Made by a program: the position numbers and the translations under genes
Assembly (NCBI GenBank): GCA_028564925.1
Contig: CM053026.1
Span: 132,220,150 to 132,284,149 of the forward strand
From: Lithobates sylvaticus
Lineage: Eukaryota; Chordata; Amphibia; Anura; Ranidae
Length of the DNA: 64,000 nt
Direction: 5' to 3'
Part shown: piece after piece, positions 1-11,190 of the stretch
Position numbering within the stretch: position 1 is the stretch's first letter
Layout of the letters: each line of letters begins with the position of its first letter
Notes under the pieces: model-generated
The model's input: the letters and a program-made list of their open reading frames with translations, nothing else
Told to the model about the DNA's origin: nothing
Database searches by the model: none

Positions 1-14
1 ACTACATGTGAGAG

Positions 15-2156
15 GTGCTGCAGGGCATAGGCCTTCGGCCCTGCATGTGCTCCTTAATAGCAGCATTATATTCCAACCCCTCTGTGAGGGTTAAAGTGAA
101 TGGCCACCTGTCGAACTCCTTTACCATTAGCAATGGGACACGCCAGGGTTGCCCCCTCTCACCCCTAATCTTTGTCCTAACACTAGAACCCCTTTTAAAT
201 AAACTAAGGGCAAACCCAGACATTAAAAGGATCACCTTAGCGGATAGAGTTTTCAAAGTAGTGGCGTTTGCCGATGACATTCTACTGTCACTTCAAACCC
301 CTCGAGTCTCCCTGCCAAACCTACTAAAAGACATGAAACAGTTCGGAGTCCTATCCAATCTAAAAATAAATTTTTCTAAATCATACGCTCTGAACATTTC
401 TCTTCCCCAACAAGAAGTTTCACACTGCCAAGAGTCCTTTCCATTTATTTGGAAAAGAGACTCTATCCCATATCTGGGCATACATATAACCAGGAAACTG
501 TCTGACCTATACCACCATAACTTCCTACCCATCTTATCGAGGATTCAATCGAATCTGAAAGATTGGGCCAGCCTGAACGTTTCCTGGTTTGGGCTCAGCC
601 TTAGTAAAAATGATTATCCTCCCCCGCCTGCGCCAACTAATGCAGACGATCCCTATTCACCTCCCCCATCGTTCTTTGCACTATACAAAAAAGCATGCAC
701 GGCTTTCATATGGAAAAACAGTACTCTGCGTATCAATTACTCACCCTCACACGTGCCAAGAACAAGGGTGGGATCGGATTACCTGATATATATAAGTATT
801 ACCTAGCCTGTCACTTAAATAGAGTGGTAGATTGGAAGGCCCACAGACACGAGAAGGCTTGGGTCACTTTAGAAAACTCATTCAAGGACACCTCAATATA
901 CACACTCCCCTGGCTACAACCTTTGCTCTGGCCCCAGAACCTAAAGACACACCCCTTTATCTTCCCCTCTTTAATGGTTTCAAAAAGACTATGGGGCCCT
1001 TCAAGTTATCCTCTTACCCAGGCCCGTTGAGTCCTCTGAGGGGAAATCCTGATTTCCCACCAGGGGAATCCAACATGTTTCTCCGAAAAGAATGGCCCCC
1101 ACGAGGAAGTATTTGCACACCAATTCTCACAGAGGACATGTACGCTCCTTTGAGGATTTTGTGTCCTCATCATGTATTAAAAGTTCCCCTTCTGGACGTA
1201 CAGAAAGAAATTATAGGGTGGCAGTGTGTGTACAGACGGGTCTGGCCAATCCAGTAGACAAACGCAATAAGCCTAGTGCACAAGGCACAGCAAAAAACCC
1301 CTCAGGATTATTTCAGACAGACCAGTGAGTATTTAAAATATATATTATTTTTATTAGAAAAAATTCATGTAATATACATTAGTAGAAAATGATAGAATCA
1401 ATCAATTCAGAGACGTATACATCAAAGTAGCTGCCCTACATGGGGCCTAGAACAGGTAATTTGCTGAGGATGACGCCGACATGTTTCAGACTGTGCATCC
1501 CTTCTGGACGTACAGACAACTGAGACACTTTTTTTGCGTCCAAGATCCCTCAGCTACATGAGACAAACAACTCACAGCCTTTGAATCCTTACACACTCGT
1601 ACAACTCCTCAAAGACATTTAATATCATACATATACACCCTGCTTCAGGGAGACTCCCTCTCCCACGGGGCATGCTTCTTGTCTCTCCTGGGAAGGAGAC
1701 CTTCAACTTTCCTTCACGGATGATAATTGGGAGGATATATATGAGTGCATTCACAAAGGCTCACTAAATGTGGCGATCCAGGAAAATGGATATAAAATCA
1801 CAACCAAATGGTACAGAACTCCGGCTCGCTTACACAAATTTTCCCCTACGATCCCTAACATCTACTGGAGATGCAAGACAGCGGAAGGCTCGATGCTCCA
1901 CATCTGGTGGGAGTTCACTCCAATCCAACAGTTTTGGGGAGAAGTGCACTGCATTCCCGTGCACTGGCAATCCACAGATATATCTTCCATTAGAGAATGG
2001 CTAATCAGGGTGTCTAAGATTGAGGAGATGGAGGAATTGATCTACGTCTCCCAAGAGTGCCTACAAAAATTCACATCTGTCTGGGCATGTTGGACACACT
2101 TCAAATCTACCGAATCCTGCAAATCCTACTTCCCATCTCTTGACGTGGCCGTCTGA
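15..2156 (+). pseudogene. L1-type ORF2 remnant (reverse transcriptase C-terminal half)
   Basis: This is the reverse transcriptase and C-terminal part of L1 ORF2, which copies its own RNA at nicked chromosomal DNA. The RT block with TRQGCPLSP is at about 141-167 and the catalytic FADD at about 268-279, followed by the conserved SYLGI-like region near 470. The thumb is read in a second frame (about 589-690, KMIILPRLRQL) and a third (about 738-830, GGIGLPDIYKYY). The cysteine/histidine/tryptophan C-terminal block (YWRC then HIWW) is at about 1860-1935. At least two frameshifts and the inserted PLE fragment break it. The identification is firm from block order; the clade (L1 against Tx1) is less sure. 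Confidence 0.85.
1204..1498 (-). mobile_element. 5'-truncated Penelope-like element 3' end, with 17-bp target duplication
   Basis: A 295-bp insertion interrupts the L1 ORF2 remnant. The 17-bp sequence CCCTTCTGGACGTACAG occurs just before it (1187-1203) and just after it (1499-1515), as expected for a target-site duplication. Read on the - strand, it starts near a GAAACATGTCGG motif (1477-1488) and continues into an AT-rich stretch with an AATAAA-like signal, as in the PLE 3' regions elsewhere in the window. The PLE assignment rests on that resemblance. An unrelated SINE is the alternative. Confidence 0.55.
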
Positions 2157-2757
2157 ATTGTTTACTAGTAATTACGGCTTGTATGTCGTGATTGGGTGTT
2201 TGGGTCAGAGAGCGGTCCCTACCACCTCCCCCCTATTTTCCACTCCCCGACCCTCTCTCATCTTCTTTCTCTCCCCCCCCCCCCCCCCAATTTTTTCCTC
2301 TGGGTTTCTCCTCCCTTTCTCTCTTTTCCCTCTCTCCCACCCTTCTCCCTCTAGTCCTGCATTTGAATAAACCCAATTCATCAGCACTTCTCATTATGAC
2401 TCATAATACATGTTGAAGGCTGACTCCACCAGATCCAAAACTACCACTGTTAAGACCTATTGATAGAGTGGTTTTGCCCCAATCAGCACAGTGATTCGAG
2501 TCTAAAAAGCATCCATTACCTAAATGTTTTCTTGTTGTTTTATGTTTACGAAAGATTAATAAATCTGTATGTACTAAAATTTACTGATTATCCTCACCAG
2601 TCACCCATACCATGTTTTATGGGTTGTTTATCCCATGTACTTCTTTACTGTATTGTTTAGCCATGGAACCCATTCCAAATAATATGATGATGGTACTGTA
2701 TTGTAAACTCTTTTAATTTTCTCCAATAAAATATTTTTGTGGAAAAAAAAAAAAAAA

Positions 2758-3295
2758 CTTATGTGGACAGTATAGTCTCATTTCAGATACTCCTCAGACT
2801 TTGACTCCTTTATCTCTAACACCCTCTGAGGTTTCAATTTTACCCAAGACCTCCCCATGGTACCCCCCCCCCCCCCCCTTTTCCCTTTTCTTTCTTTCCT
2901 TCTTTTTCCTGTCTTCTCTCTCTTTATCTTTCCCTCTTTTTCTTTACGTTATGATATGCAACAATGTTTTCATACCAGTTCAGTATAAACTAGCACCAAT
3001 GGGTTACCTACTAACTTGGATATCGTGTCTCTGGCTAGGATGGTTATTACTATTGGGGTTCCCTCATAATTGCGTTTTTTTTTATTATTATAGTCCAGGG
3101 GCTTCCTCATGTTTCTTGTAACCAATGTTTAAAGTTGAAAGCATTTTTCTTTTCCTTCATTATTTTGTTCTACAATGATTATAGCTTACCATTATACGAG
3201 TGTCCAAATTTGGACTCATTTATTCAGTAACAAGCTGTATTTGTATTGTAAACCTGTTTGTTCTGCAAATACTGAATAAAAGAGATTAAACATAA
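2758..3295 (+). mobile_element. L1-type LINE 3' UTR fragment
   Basis: No coding is seen. The stretch has the same make-up as the 3' UTR just upstream: a C run (about 2863-2878), a long TTCTTTCC-type pyrimidine block, then a GAATAAAAGAG signal near 3272 followed by an A-rich end near 3293. It looks like the 3' end of a second L1-type copy, next to or interrupted by the first one. Assignment is by composition and end structure only. Confidence 0.45.
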
Positions 3296-3309
3296 AAAGG
3301 GCATACATT

Positions 3310-3430
3310 TAAGAGATAAATCAAGAATTCTAATCCTTTACTGGAGTTAGCAGTAACACTGGTTAGGCCTCATTTGGAATACGCAGTTATGTTTTGGCCA
3401 CTAATCCTCAGGAGAAATATTGTTTAATTA
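3310..3430 (+). mobile_element. CR1/L2-like LINE reverse transcriptase scrap
   Basis: One frame over about 3358-3420 reads LVRPHLEYAVMFWP, close to the RPHLEY...FW block found near the C-terminal end of CR1/L2/Rex-type reverse transcriptases. Nothing else of the enzyme is recognisable on either side, so this is a very short and old remnant. The identity rests on one motif. Confidence 0.4.
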
Positions 3431-3599
3431 CTGAACATTGGTTATAGCAATTAAAGTGATTGTAAATGATCACCTTGTAAAGCAACCCATTCAGTTTAAA
3501 ATTGAAACAAAAGGCAAACCATTTGTGTATAGATATAAAAAAAAAATATATAAATATATTTTTCCCCCTTTTTATAAGTGATTACATTCCCTCTGTTCT
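3431..3599. other. AT-rich stretch without recognised feature
   Basis: No gene is seen. The stretch lies between the LINE scrap and the GC-richer 5' region of the next L1, and holds an A/T tract at 3535-3580. Confidence 0.3.
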
Positions 3600-3860
3600 T
3601 AGCTGCACAAGAACTAGGTGGGGGGCGCATGTGCGGCTTCTGATCATGGCGGACGTGTGATACTCCAGCTCCGTCCCCTGCCAACGTTCCGGGACTCCGG
3701 CTGCCCCATAATCAGCACCAACAGCCATGGGAGTCACCTCCTCATACTCCGGCAACTGCTGTGCACCCCATGGGAAAATAGGAGATCAGAGGCATAGAAC
3801 ATCCACTTTTCCCAGGCCACGGAATGCCTGCACCATGGATCGTTACCTTCTCAGGCCTAC

Positions 3861-5427
3861 ATGCCAGCCTCAAGTACTCCAGGTGACACGCCGGATCCAC
3901 CAGAACACCACGCGCTTGAGGCAAGTACCCCCTTCAATATCTCCTGCACCCAGACACAGGGATATCTCACCCCCCTTACAGCAGAGGTACTAGATGCAAA
4001 GCTGCATTCTCTGCTCCAGAACCTCACCCATAACATTGCACAAGTGGTGGGGAAACTTGCTAAGGAATTGAGAGGGGAAATTATACAATTAGGAGAGCGC
4101 ACTGATACCCTGTGAAGAGAATTTATAGGTACTCCAGTTACATGACAGACCAGCCATGGGTTAATAAGGTATAAAGAAGAGAGCCCCCGGTTCCGGGAGA
4201 CAATTTCAATGAACAGAATAAGACAAGGAGTGAGTTCAAAGAAATGTCTGAGTTTTATTTGGGTGGGTATACAGCTTATATTTGGTTCACCGTTACAAAT
4301 CACAATAGGGGAGGGGGGAGCGGTTAGTAGAATGATATATTGAATATCATTAATAATTAAACAGTTCATCATTATATGGTTATACACGCCTATAACCTCT
4401 AAAAACATGGCTGCCAAAAGGTTACCATATTGAACACACCATCTGGTGATGACGTACATGTACCCTTAAAGAGGAAGGTGGGCGAAACCACATTGTGTTT
4501 ATACATTATAAGATGCTCATTAATGACTATGCAAGCAGGTTTGTGCATACTCTTGCAACATGTAGCAATATGTAGCTATAAGCTGAAAATCTCAAAATAA
4601 GTTAAAACTAAATCCTAGACCTAATTTAAAGGTATATAGACTCACAGCTGCCAAGATGGAGTCACTGTTGTTTGGTCATATTACTACACCCTGGAGACAA
4701 AGTTTGAGGAACTTATACAGTATGTACACGTCCTGGAAGAGGACAATGCTGCTATAAAACATACCGTCAGCCAGCTCCAAGCTCAACAAGAAGACCTGGA
4801 GAATAGGGAGTGCAGACAAAATCTGTGGATCAGGGGTATTCCAGAAACAGTGGGAGACCAGGACCTCTGTCCCTATCTACTGAGTATATTCAGCATAGTG
4901 GCTCCTAATATCCCTGATATTGACTGGCAATTAGGCAGAGCTCACAGGTCACTAGCTCCTAAACCCCCGGATGGGGCAAACCCGAGGGACTTATTGTCCG
5001 CTTTCATTATTACAACAGCAAAGATGCTTCAACAATTGCTACCCACAATAAATCCAGGCTTGAATTTAAAGGGTCCTGGATCCAGATCTTCAGCGATCTT
5101 CCCCCTATTACTATTGCAAAATGTAGAAGCCTTCGCCCGGTGACACTCCACCTCCAGGCTCACAAAGTCGTATATCGTTGGGGTTTTTGCTTCCGCCTCT
5201 CTGCCTCTCGTGATAGCGTACAGTATTCCATGGGTGATCTTCAGGAAAGTAATGCCTTCCTGCACAACTTGGGCCTTCCACTCCTCCCCAAAGAGGATCT
5301 TGTACCGCTTCCTGCTACTCCTAAGCCACCGTTGGCTCCAAGTCGCATCTGGACACCAGTGCGACAGAAGCAGCACAAATCTTCCTTCATGCCTCAGAGG
5401 CGCCCTTGGTCCAGATTCCCAACCTGA
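3861..5427 (+). pseudogene. L1-type ORF1 protein remnant (RNA-binding chaperone)
   Basis: L1 ORF1p coats its own RNA and acts as a nucleic-acid chaperone. The N-terminal part (3861-4112) reads into a leucine-rich helical segment with a heptad look, ending IIQLGERTDTL. After the solo LTR the frame resumes at about 4694 with ETKFEELIQYVHVLEEDN, a coiled coil, then RQNLWIRGIPE at about 4815-4850, which marks the start of the RRM-like domain. DWQLGRAHRS (about 4921-4950) and, in another frame, the C-terminal domain (about 5010-5290, including YRWGFCFRL) follow. Besides the LTR there are about two frame changes, near 5010 and 5140. It is not functional. Confidence 0.8.
4113..4688 (-). mobile_element. 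Solo LTR of an endogenous retrovirus-like element
   Basis: The 576-bp sequence begins TG and ends CA, and lies inside L1 ORF1 between two copies of CCCTG (4108-4112 and 4689-4693), a 5-bp target duplication. Read on the - strand it has an AATAAAAC polyadenylation signal at about 4249-4260, placed as in a retroviral R region. No internal genes remain, so it is a solo LTR, a fossil produced by recombination between two LTRs. The class is not settled: the layout fits a class I (gamma-like) ERV, but the 5-bp duplication leaves other ERV groups open. It is younger than the L1 copy it entered. Confidence 0.75.
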
Positions 5428-5909
5428 TGGATACCAACGCATCTTCTGGATCATATCTTAGTTTTTTTCCTGGCCCCCTGACATTTCTCTATGGCCAGTA
5501 TCCCTGCATGTTTTTTTTCGCCCCATGCCCATGGGGTGCACCACTTGTTGCAACTATTGCATTCTGGTCTATATGTTTAATCCTTTATATGTTTATTCAC
5601 ATATATTTATATTCCAGGTTCTCATATTCCGGAAGGTAACGGGGGACTCTCCTTCCCCATTTTTTGGAGGTCCCCATGCCCCTCTTCCTAGCCCAAGGCC
5701 TTGGCCCTGGCTCCCTGGAGCCTCCCAACCCTTAAGGTTTTTTTTTTTTGGATGCATTTTTTTACTTTTTTATTTTTCTTTTCTTTCTCCTTTTTCCAGG
5801 TCTTATTTTGCTGTTTTATACCTTTTGCATGTTCCACACACCATGAAAATTTCTACCTAATCTATACTATGTTGTATATCATTTGCCTTTTAAATGGTTT
5901 CAGTTAATA

Positions 5910-7087
5910 TGGCGCTGAAGTTCCTTGTAATGTTAAAGGTTTAAACTCTATTCAAAAGAGATGGCTAGCTTTGAAAGTGTTTAAATCTTCTAGGTCTGAT
6001 GTGATTATGATCCAAGAGACTAATTTCTGCCCTGGGGGGTCCTTTAAATTTGCTAGCAAATGCTTCTCAACTGCTTTTATGGCCTCTGACCCTTCTGGGA
6101 AAGCAGGAGTGGTAATCTTAATTAAGCGCTCATGCCTCTTGTGAATCAAATCTTTATATGTGGACCCCCATGGCAGATTTATTATCTTAGATTGCGCATA
6201 CATCAACCATTCTCTTACTTTATTCAATGTCTATGCTCCTAACTCTGGCCAAATTCAGTTCCTTTCTACCGTGTTTGACAAATTAGACAAATTCTCTCAA
6301 CCTTTTACAGTCATAGGCAGGGATTTTAAAATGACTATGTCCCCTCTTAAAGATAGACGTATATTATTCCCCTCCACGATGGCTACTACAGTCAACCGCC
6401 TCTCAGCTTCCTTCCGTAAACTCATAAGAGCTTGTAATCTCCTAGACATCTAGAGGATTAAATGCATAAGCAGTATATGTTCTACTCTGACCCCCATAAA
6501 CTTTACTCTAGACTGGACTGCACTCATTTGTATCCTCCCCCTTTTGAAATCTACAGTTTCCACAGAAATCAATCACATAACTTGGTCTGATCACTCCTTT
6601 GTCCACCTAGACATCGCCCTATCCTCCGCCTCCCCCAGGACATGCCATTGGCGTCTCAATGAATCTCTGCTTCGTATTCCAGAGACTAGAGACCACCTAT
6701 CCAAAAGACTGTCTGAGTTCTTCCAATTCAATGAGAACACGGTCTCGGAGACCTCCACCTTGTGGGAAGCACATAAAGCCTTCTTCCGGGGTCAATGTAT
6801 TTCTACAGGCTCCCACTTGAAAAGAGATGCAGCTTTCCAACACTTTTCTATTTTGTCCAAACTCCATAAGGCTGAGAATCTCTTGATGTCCTCCCCCACG
6901 GTGGTAAGGCTCCGAGCCATCATTTTCTTTCTAAACCAGCTCAGGTCCCTAGATATGAAGAAAATCAATAAATCTCTTCTGTGGTCCAAACAGAAATTTT
7001 ACGAGTATTCTAATAAACCTCACAAAATGCTGGTAAATAATTTGAAACCTCACCGCTTCCATTAGTCCCCAGATTTTCTCAAACTAA
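5910..7087 (+). pseudogene. L1-type ORF2 endonuclease remnant
   Basis: This is the N-terminal APE-type endonuclease of L1 ORF2, which nicks the target DNA. Visible motifs in order are NVKGLN with QKRW (about 5931-5960), IQET (about 6012-6023), LFNVYAPN (about 6222-6245), IGRDFK where VGGDFN is usual (about 6313-6330), and WSDHSFVHLDIAL (about 6583-6620), which carries the conserved SDH. Reading frames change between these blocks and a stop lies near 6143. The linker towards the RT continues to the gap. The endonuclease call is firm; the copy is inactive. Confidence 0.8.
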
Positions 7088-7553
7088 NNNNNNNNNNNNN
7101 NNNNNNNNNNNNNNNNNNNNNNNNNNNNNNNNNNNNNNNNNNNNNNNNNNNNNNNNNNNNNNNNNNNNNNNNNNNNNNNNNNNNNNNNNNNNNNNNNNNN
7201 NNNNNNNNNNNNNNNNNNNNNNNNNNNNNNNNNNNNNNNNNNNNNNNNNNNNNNNNNNNNNNNNNNNNNNNNNNNNNNNNNNNNNNNNNNNNNNNNNNNN
7301 NNNNNNNNNNNNNNNNNNNNNNNNNNNNNNNNNNNNNNNNNNNNNNNNNNNNNNNNNNNNNNNNNNNNNNNNNNNNNNNNNNNNNNNNNNNNNNNNNNNN
7401 NNNNNNNNNNNNNNNNNNNNNNNNNNNNNNNNNNNNNNNNNNNNNNNNNNNNNNNNNNNNNNNNNNNNNNNNNNNNNNNNNNNNNNNNNNNNNNNNNNNN
7501 NNNNNNNNNNNNNNNNNNNNNNNNNNNNNNNNNNNNNNNNNNNNNNNNNNNNN
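7088..7553. other. Assembly gap (466 N)
   Basis: Unknown bases. The gap hides the end of the L1 on the left and the left terminus of the hAT transposon on the right. Confidence 1.
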
Positions 7554-10154
7554 GTGCAGGGCGCTGCCTCTGCACGTTATCAGAAAAGTTCTTTGGTGTG
7601 GGCCTTTTTTGAGACGAGTGCAGCAGATCGCACCACTGCTATTTGCAATATTTGTCTCAAGCGTATCTCGCGTGGCCAAAACATCAGCCGCTTGGGCACG
7701 ACAAGCATGACCAGACATATGGCGACCTGCATGCAGCTCGTTGGCAGGCACACATAAAAGACCCACACCAAAGAACTAAGCGGACCTCTCCTTGCTCCTC
7801 CTCAGCTGGGATCTCCATCCCCACTACACCTTCAGTCCTCTCTGAAAGCTGCTCTGAGAGGACTGAAGGTGTAGAATTCGGTGTGTCACAACCAAGTACT
7901 TGCAGTACACCGACGTCCGAATGCAGCAGGCAAATTTCCCTGCCCCAGCTGCTGGACCGTAGAAAGAAGTACACTCCCAGCCATCCACATGCCCAGCGGT
8001 TGAATGCTAGCCTTGCTAAATTGCTAGCACTTCAACTGCTGCCTTTTCAGTTGGTAGACTCGGCCCCCTTCCGTGAGTTTGTTCAATGTGCGGTTCCTCA
8101 GTGGCAGGTTCCCAAACGCCACTTTTTCTCGCGGAAGGCGATTCCGTCTCTCTACCGGCATGTGGAGGGCAATGTCCATGCCTCGCTGGACAGGGCGGTC
8201 AGCGGTAAGGTGCATATTACCGCTGACTCATGGTCCAGCAGGCATGGACAGGGACGGTACCTTTCTTTCACGGCCCATTGGGTCACTCTATTGGCAGCTG
8301 GGAGGGATGCAGGACAAGGTGCAGTAGTGTTGGAGGTTGTTCCGCCACCACGCCTCCAAAACGCGACTACTGCTACTGGTTGTGACACACCTCTCTCCTC
8401 CACCCCCTCCTCTTCTTCTTCCTCCAGTGCTCTGTCCTTGGAACCAGCGGTGCTCCGTAGGCGTACAAGGGGCTACGCAAGTACGCAGGCAAAAAGATGC
8501 CATGCCGTGCTTGCGCTGGTGTGTTTGGGGGACAGGAGCCACACTGGGCCAGAGGTTCTGGCAGCTCTGCAGGGGCAGGCCGAGAGGTGGTTGACGCCAC
8601 GTCAGCTTAAGCCAGGAATGGTCGTTTCTGACAATGGCACCAACCTCCTCTCCGCCCTGCGACAGGGGCAGCTCACCCATGTGCCTGCATGGCTCACGTC
8701 CTCAACCTGGTGGTGCAGCGGTTCTTGGGCAGGTTCCCAGGCTTACAGGATGTCCTGAGGCAGGCCAGGAAAGTCTGTGTGCATTTCCGCCGATCTTATA
8801 ATGCCAGTGCTCGGCTGACTGAGCTGCAAAAGGAGCTGAACCTGCCCAAGAACCGCCTAATATCTGACATGCCCACCAGGTGGAACTCAACGTTGGCCAT
8901 GCTGCAGCGACTGCACACGCAGCAGAGGGCCATCAATGAGTACCTTTGCGACTACGGCACCAGGACAGGGTCAGGGGAGCTTGTTTTTTTTTCCCACGTC
9001 AGTGGAGCATGATCAGGGATGCATGCACTGTCCTCTCACCATTTGAGGAGGCCACGAGGATGGTGAGCAGTGACAGTGCATGCATCAGTGACACTGTCCC
9101 TCTTGTCCACCTGTTGGAGCATACGCTGCGTGGGATAATGGACAGGGCACTTGAGGCAGAACAGAGGCAGGAAGAGGAGGACTTCCTTGCCTCTCAAGGC
9201 CCCCTTTATCCGGACAGTGTTCCTTCTGTCCCACCCATCACACAGGAAGAGGATGAGGAGGAGGAGGAGGAGGAGGAGGAGGAGGAGGAGGAGGATTGTG
9301 TGAGCATGGAGGTGGAGCCTGGCACTCAGCATCAGCAGCAGCAGTCTTTTAGGGATGATGTACAGTCCCAACAAGCCAGTGGACTTGTACGTGGCTGGGA
9401 GGAGGTGGCTGGCGATCATGTCATCCTCAGTGACCCAGAAGACTCCGGACCGAATGCCTCAGCTAACCTACGCTGCATGGCCTCCCTGATCCTGCAAAGC
9501 CTGCGGAAGGATCCTCGTGTTCTTCGGATCAAGGAGAGGGACCATTACTGGCTGGCCACTCTCCTTGATCCGCGGTACAAGGGTAAGGTTGCGGACCTTA
9601 TCTTGCCGTCGCAGAGGGAGCAGAGGATGAGACATCTCAGGGAGGCCTTGCAGAAAGGTCTGTGCAACGCGTTCCCAGAAACTGGGAGGCTACAAACTCC
9701 TGGTCCTGGGCGACGAGTTGCTGAGGCTTCGGTCAGTGGCAGAAGGAGCGGTGGGGAAGGTGGACGTCTGACCGATGCGTTCAGACAATTTTTTAGTCCG
9801 CAGCCCCAAGGTATGATCGGTTCCAGCAACCATCGCCAGCGTCTGATATACATGGTGCAGGAATACCTTGGGGCAAGGTCAGACTTGGACACCTTTCCCA
9901 CCGAAAATCCTCTGGCTTACTGGGTCCTGAGGATGGATCACTGGCCAGAGCTTGCACAGTATGCAATTGAGCTACTGGCCTGTCCTGCCTCCAGCGTTCT
10001 TTCCGAACGCACATTCAGTGCTGCTGGAGGATTTGTGACTGATCATAGGGTGCGCCTGTCCACCGCCTCGGTTGATCGACTGACATTCATCAAAATGAAT
10101 CAGTCTTGGATCACCACCAGCTACCAGGCACCTGAGGCGGATATAACCGAATAA
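7554..10154 (+). pseudogene. hAT-family transposase with N-terminal BED zinc finger
   Basis: hAT transposases cut out and reinsert their element and leave 8-bp target duplications. A BED finger is at about 7590-7740 (VWAFFETS, CNICLKRIS, then TSMTRHM). The RNase-H-like core follows: LSFTAHWV at about 8263-8286, VVSDNGTNLLSA at about 8620-8655, MAHVLNLVV at 8689-8715, RWNSTLAML at about 8878-8905, then an acidic insert with about 15 consecutive Glu (about 9246-9296), YWLATLLDPRYKGK at about 9547-9588, and the C-terminal dimerisation block with SSVLSERTFSAAGG (about 9990-10030). Three frames are used, with changes near 7740, near 8680 and at a 9-T run at 8984-8992. The start lies in or near the gap. 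This is most like ZBED-type hATs and not obviously active. Confidence 0.85.
7824..7874. repeat. Perfect 19-bp hairpin inside the hAT transposase
   Basis: The arms 7824-7842 and 7856-7874 are exact reverse complements, separated by a 13-base loop. They lie in the linker coding for a Ser/Thr-rich segment after the BED finger. Confidence 0.85.
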
Positions 10155-10263
10155 TTTTTAATGTCACATCCCTTCAAGACTGCCTATGCTGATGCTGAGT
10201 GACTGTCCTCTTATGTTCACTGACTATCCTCTTCCTCCTCCTCAATGATCCATGCCACCACAC

Positions 10264-11190
10264 CAGTGCCTAAGGCACAATTTTTCAGCCCCTGTTTAAC
10301 AGGGGCGTGTACTTACAATTTTTTAAAAAAATGCTTCGCAACACGTGTGACTGCTGTGCTCCAAGTACAGTCTCTGTGAGGGCCGTGTTGCAGTGTTGTG
10401 GCACCAGCACCAGTGCCTAAGGCACAATTTTTCAGCCCCTGTTTAACAGGGGCGTGTACTTACAATTTTTTAAAAAAATGCTTCGCAACACGTGTGACTG
10501 CTGTGCTCCAAGTACAGTCTCTGTGAGGGCCGTGTTGCAGTGTTGTGGCACCAGCACCAGTGCCTAAGGCACAATTTTTCAGCCCCTGTTTAACAGGGGC
10601 GTGTACTTACAATTTTTTAAAAAAATGCTTCGCAACACGTGTGACTGCTGTGCTCCAAGTACAGTCTCTGTGAGGGCCGGGTTGCAGTGTTGTGGCACCA
10701 GCACCAGTGCCTAAGGCACAATTTTTCAGCCCCTGTTTAACAGGGGCGTGTACTTACAATTTTTTAAAAAAATGCTTCGCAACACGTGTGACTGCTGTGC
10801 TCCAAGTACAGTATCTGTGAGGGCCGGGTTGCAGTGTTGTGGCACCAGCACCAGTGCCTAAGGCACAATTTTTCAGCCCCTGTTTAACAGGGGCGTGTAC
10901 TTACAATTTTTTAAAAAAAATGCTTCGCAACACGTGTGACTGCTGTGCTCCAAGTACAGTATCTGTGAGGGCCGGGTTGCAGTGTTGTGGCACCAGCACC
11001 AGTGCCTAAGGCACAATTTTTCAGCCCCTGTTTAACAGGGGCGTGTACTTACAATTTTTTAAAAAAATGCTTCGCAACACGTGTGACTGCTGTGCTCCAA
11101 GTACAGTATCTGTGAGGGCCGGGTTGCAGTGTTGTGGCACCAGCACCAGTGCCTAAGGCACAATTTTTCAGCCCCTGTTTAACAGGGGCG
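10264..11190 (+). repeat. 147-bp tandem repeat array A (about 6.3 copies)
   Basis: CAGTGCCTAAGGCACAATTT recurs at 10264, 10411, 10558, 10705, 10852, 11000 and 11147, a period of 147 bp with one 148. Units differ by a few bases, for example CTCTGTGAGG against ATCTGTGAGG. The array starts about 110 bp after the hAT transposase stop and is part of the element's 3' non-coding region. Confidence 0.95.

Larger units (their letters stand above)
1..2757 (+). mobile_element. L1-type LINE, 3' part (RT to poly-A tail)
   Basis: This is the 3' portion of an L1/Tx1-type non-LTR retrotransposon that enters from the left edge of the window. It holds the end of ORF2, a pyrimidine-rich 3' UTR with long C runs (about 2272-2288), an AATAAA-like signal near 2727 and an A-rich tail ending at about 2757. 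A PLE fragment sits inside it at 1204-1498. The element cannot move: ORF2 is split over several frames. The tail fixes the 3' boundary; the 5' end lies outside the window. Confidence 0.85.
3600..7087 (+). mobile_element. L1-type LINE with ORF1 and ORF2 endonuclease, cut off by the gap
   Basis: This is a 5'-complete or nearly complete L1-type element. A GC-rich 5' region (about 3600-3720) is followed by ORF1 (about 3861-5427), a spacer with pyrimidine-rich sequence (about 5450-5900), then the ORF2 endonuclease (about 5930-7087). It runs into the 466-bp N gap, so the RT half is not visible. A solo LTR is inserted in ORF1 at 4113-4688. Confidence 0.85.

Noticed and set aside
1461-1470. CTGAGGATGA on the + strand as another ribozyme core
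   Set aside because: No GAAA and no stem II follow on that strand. Only the 3' half of the motif is present, on the - strand.
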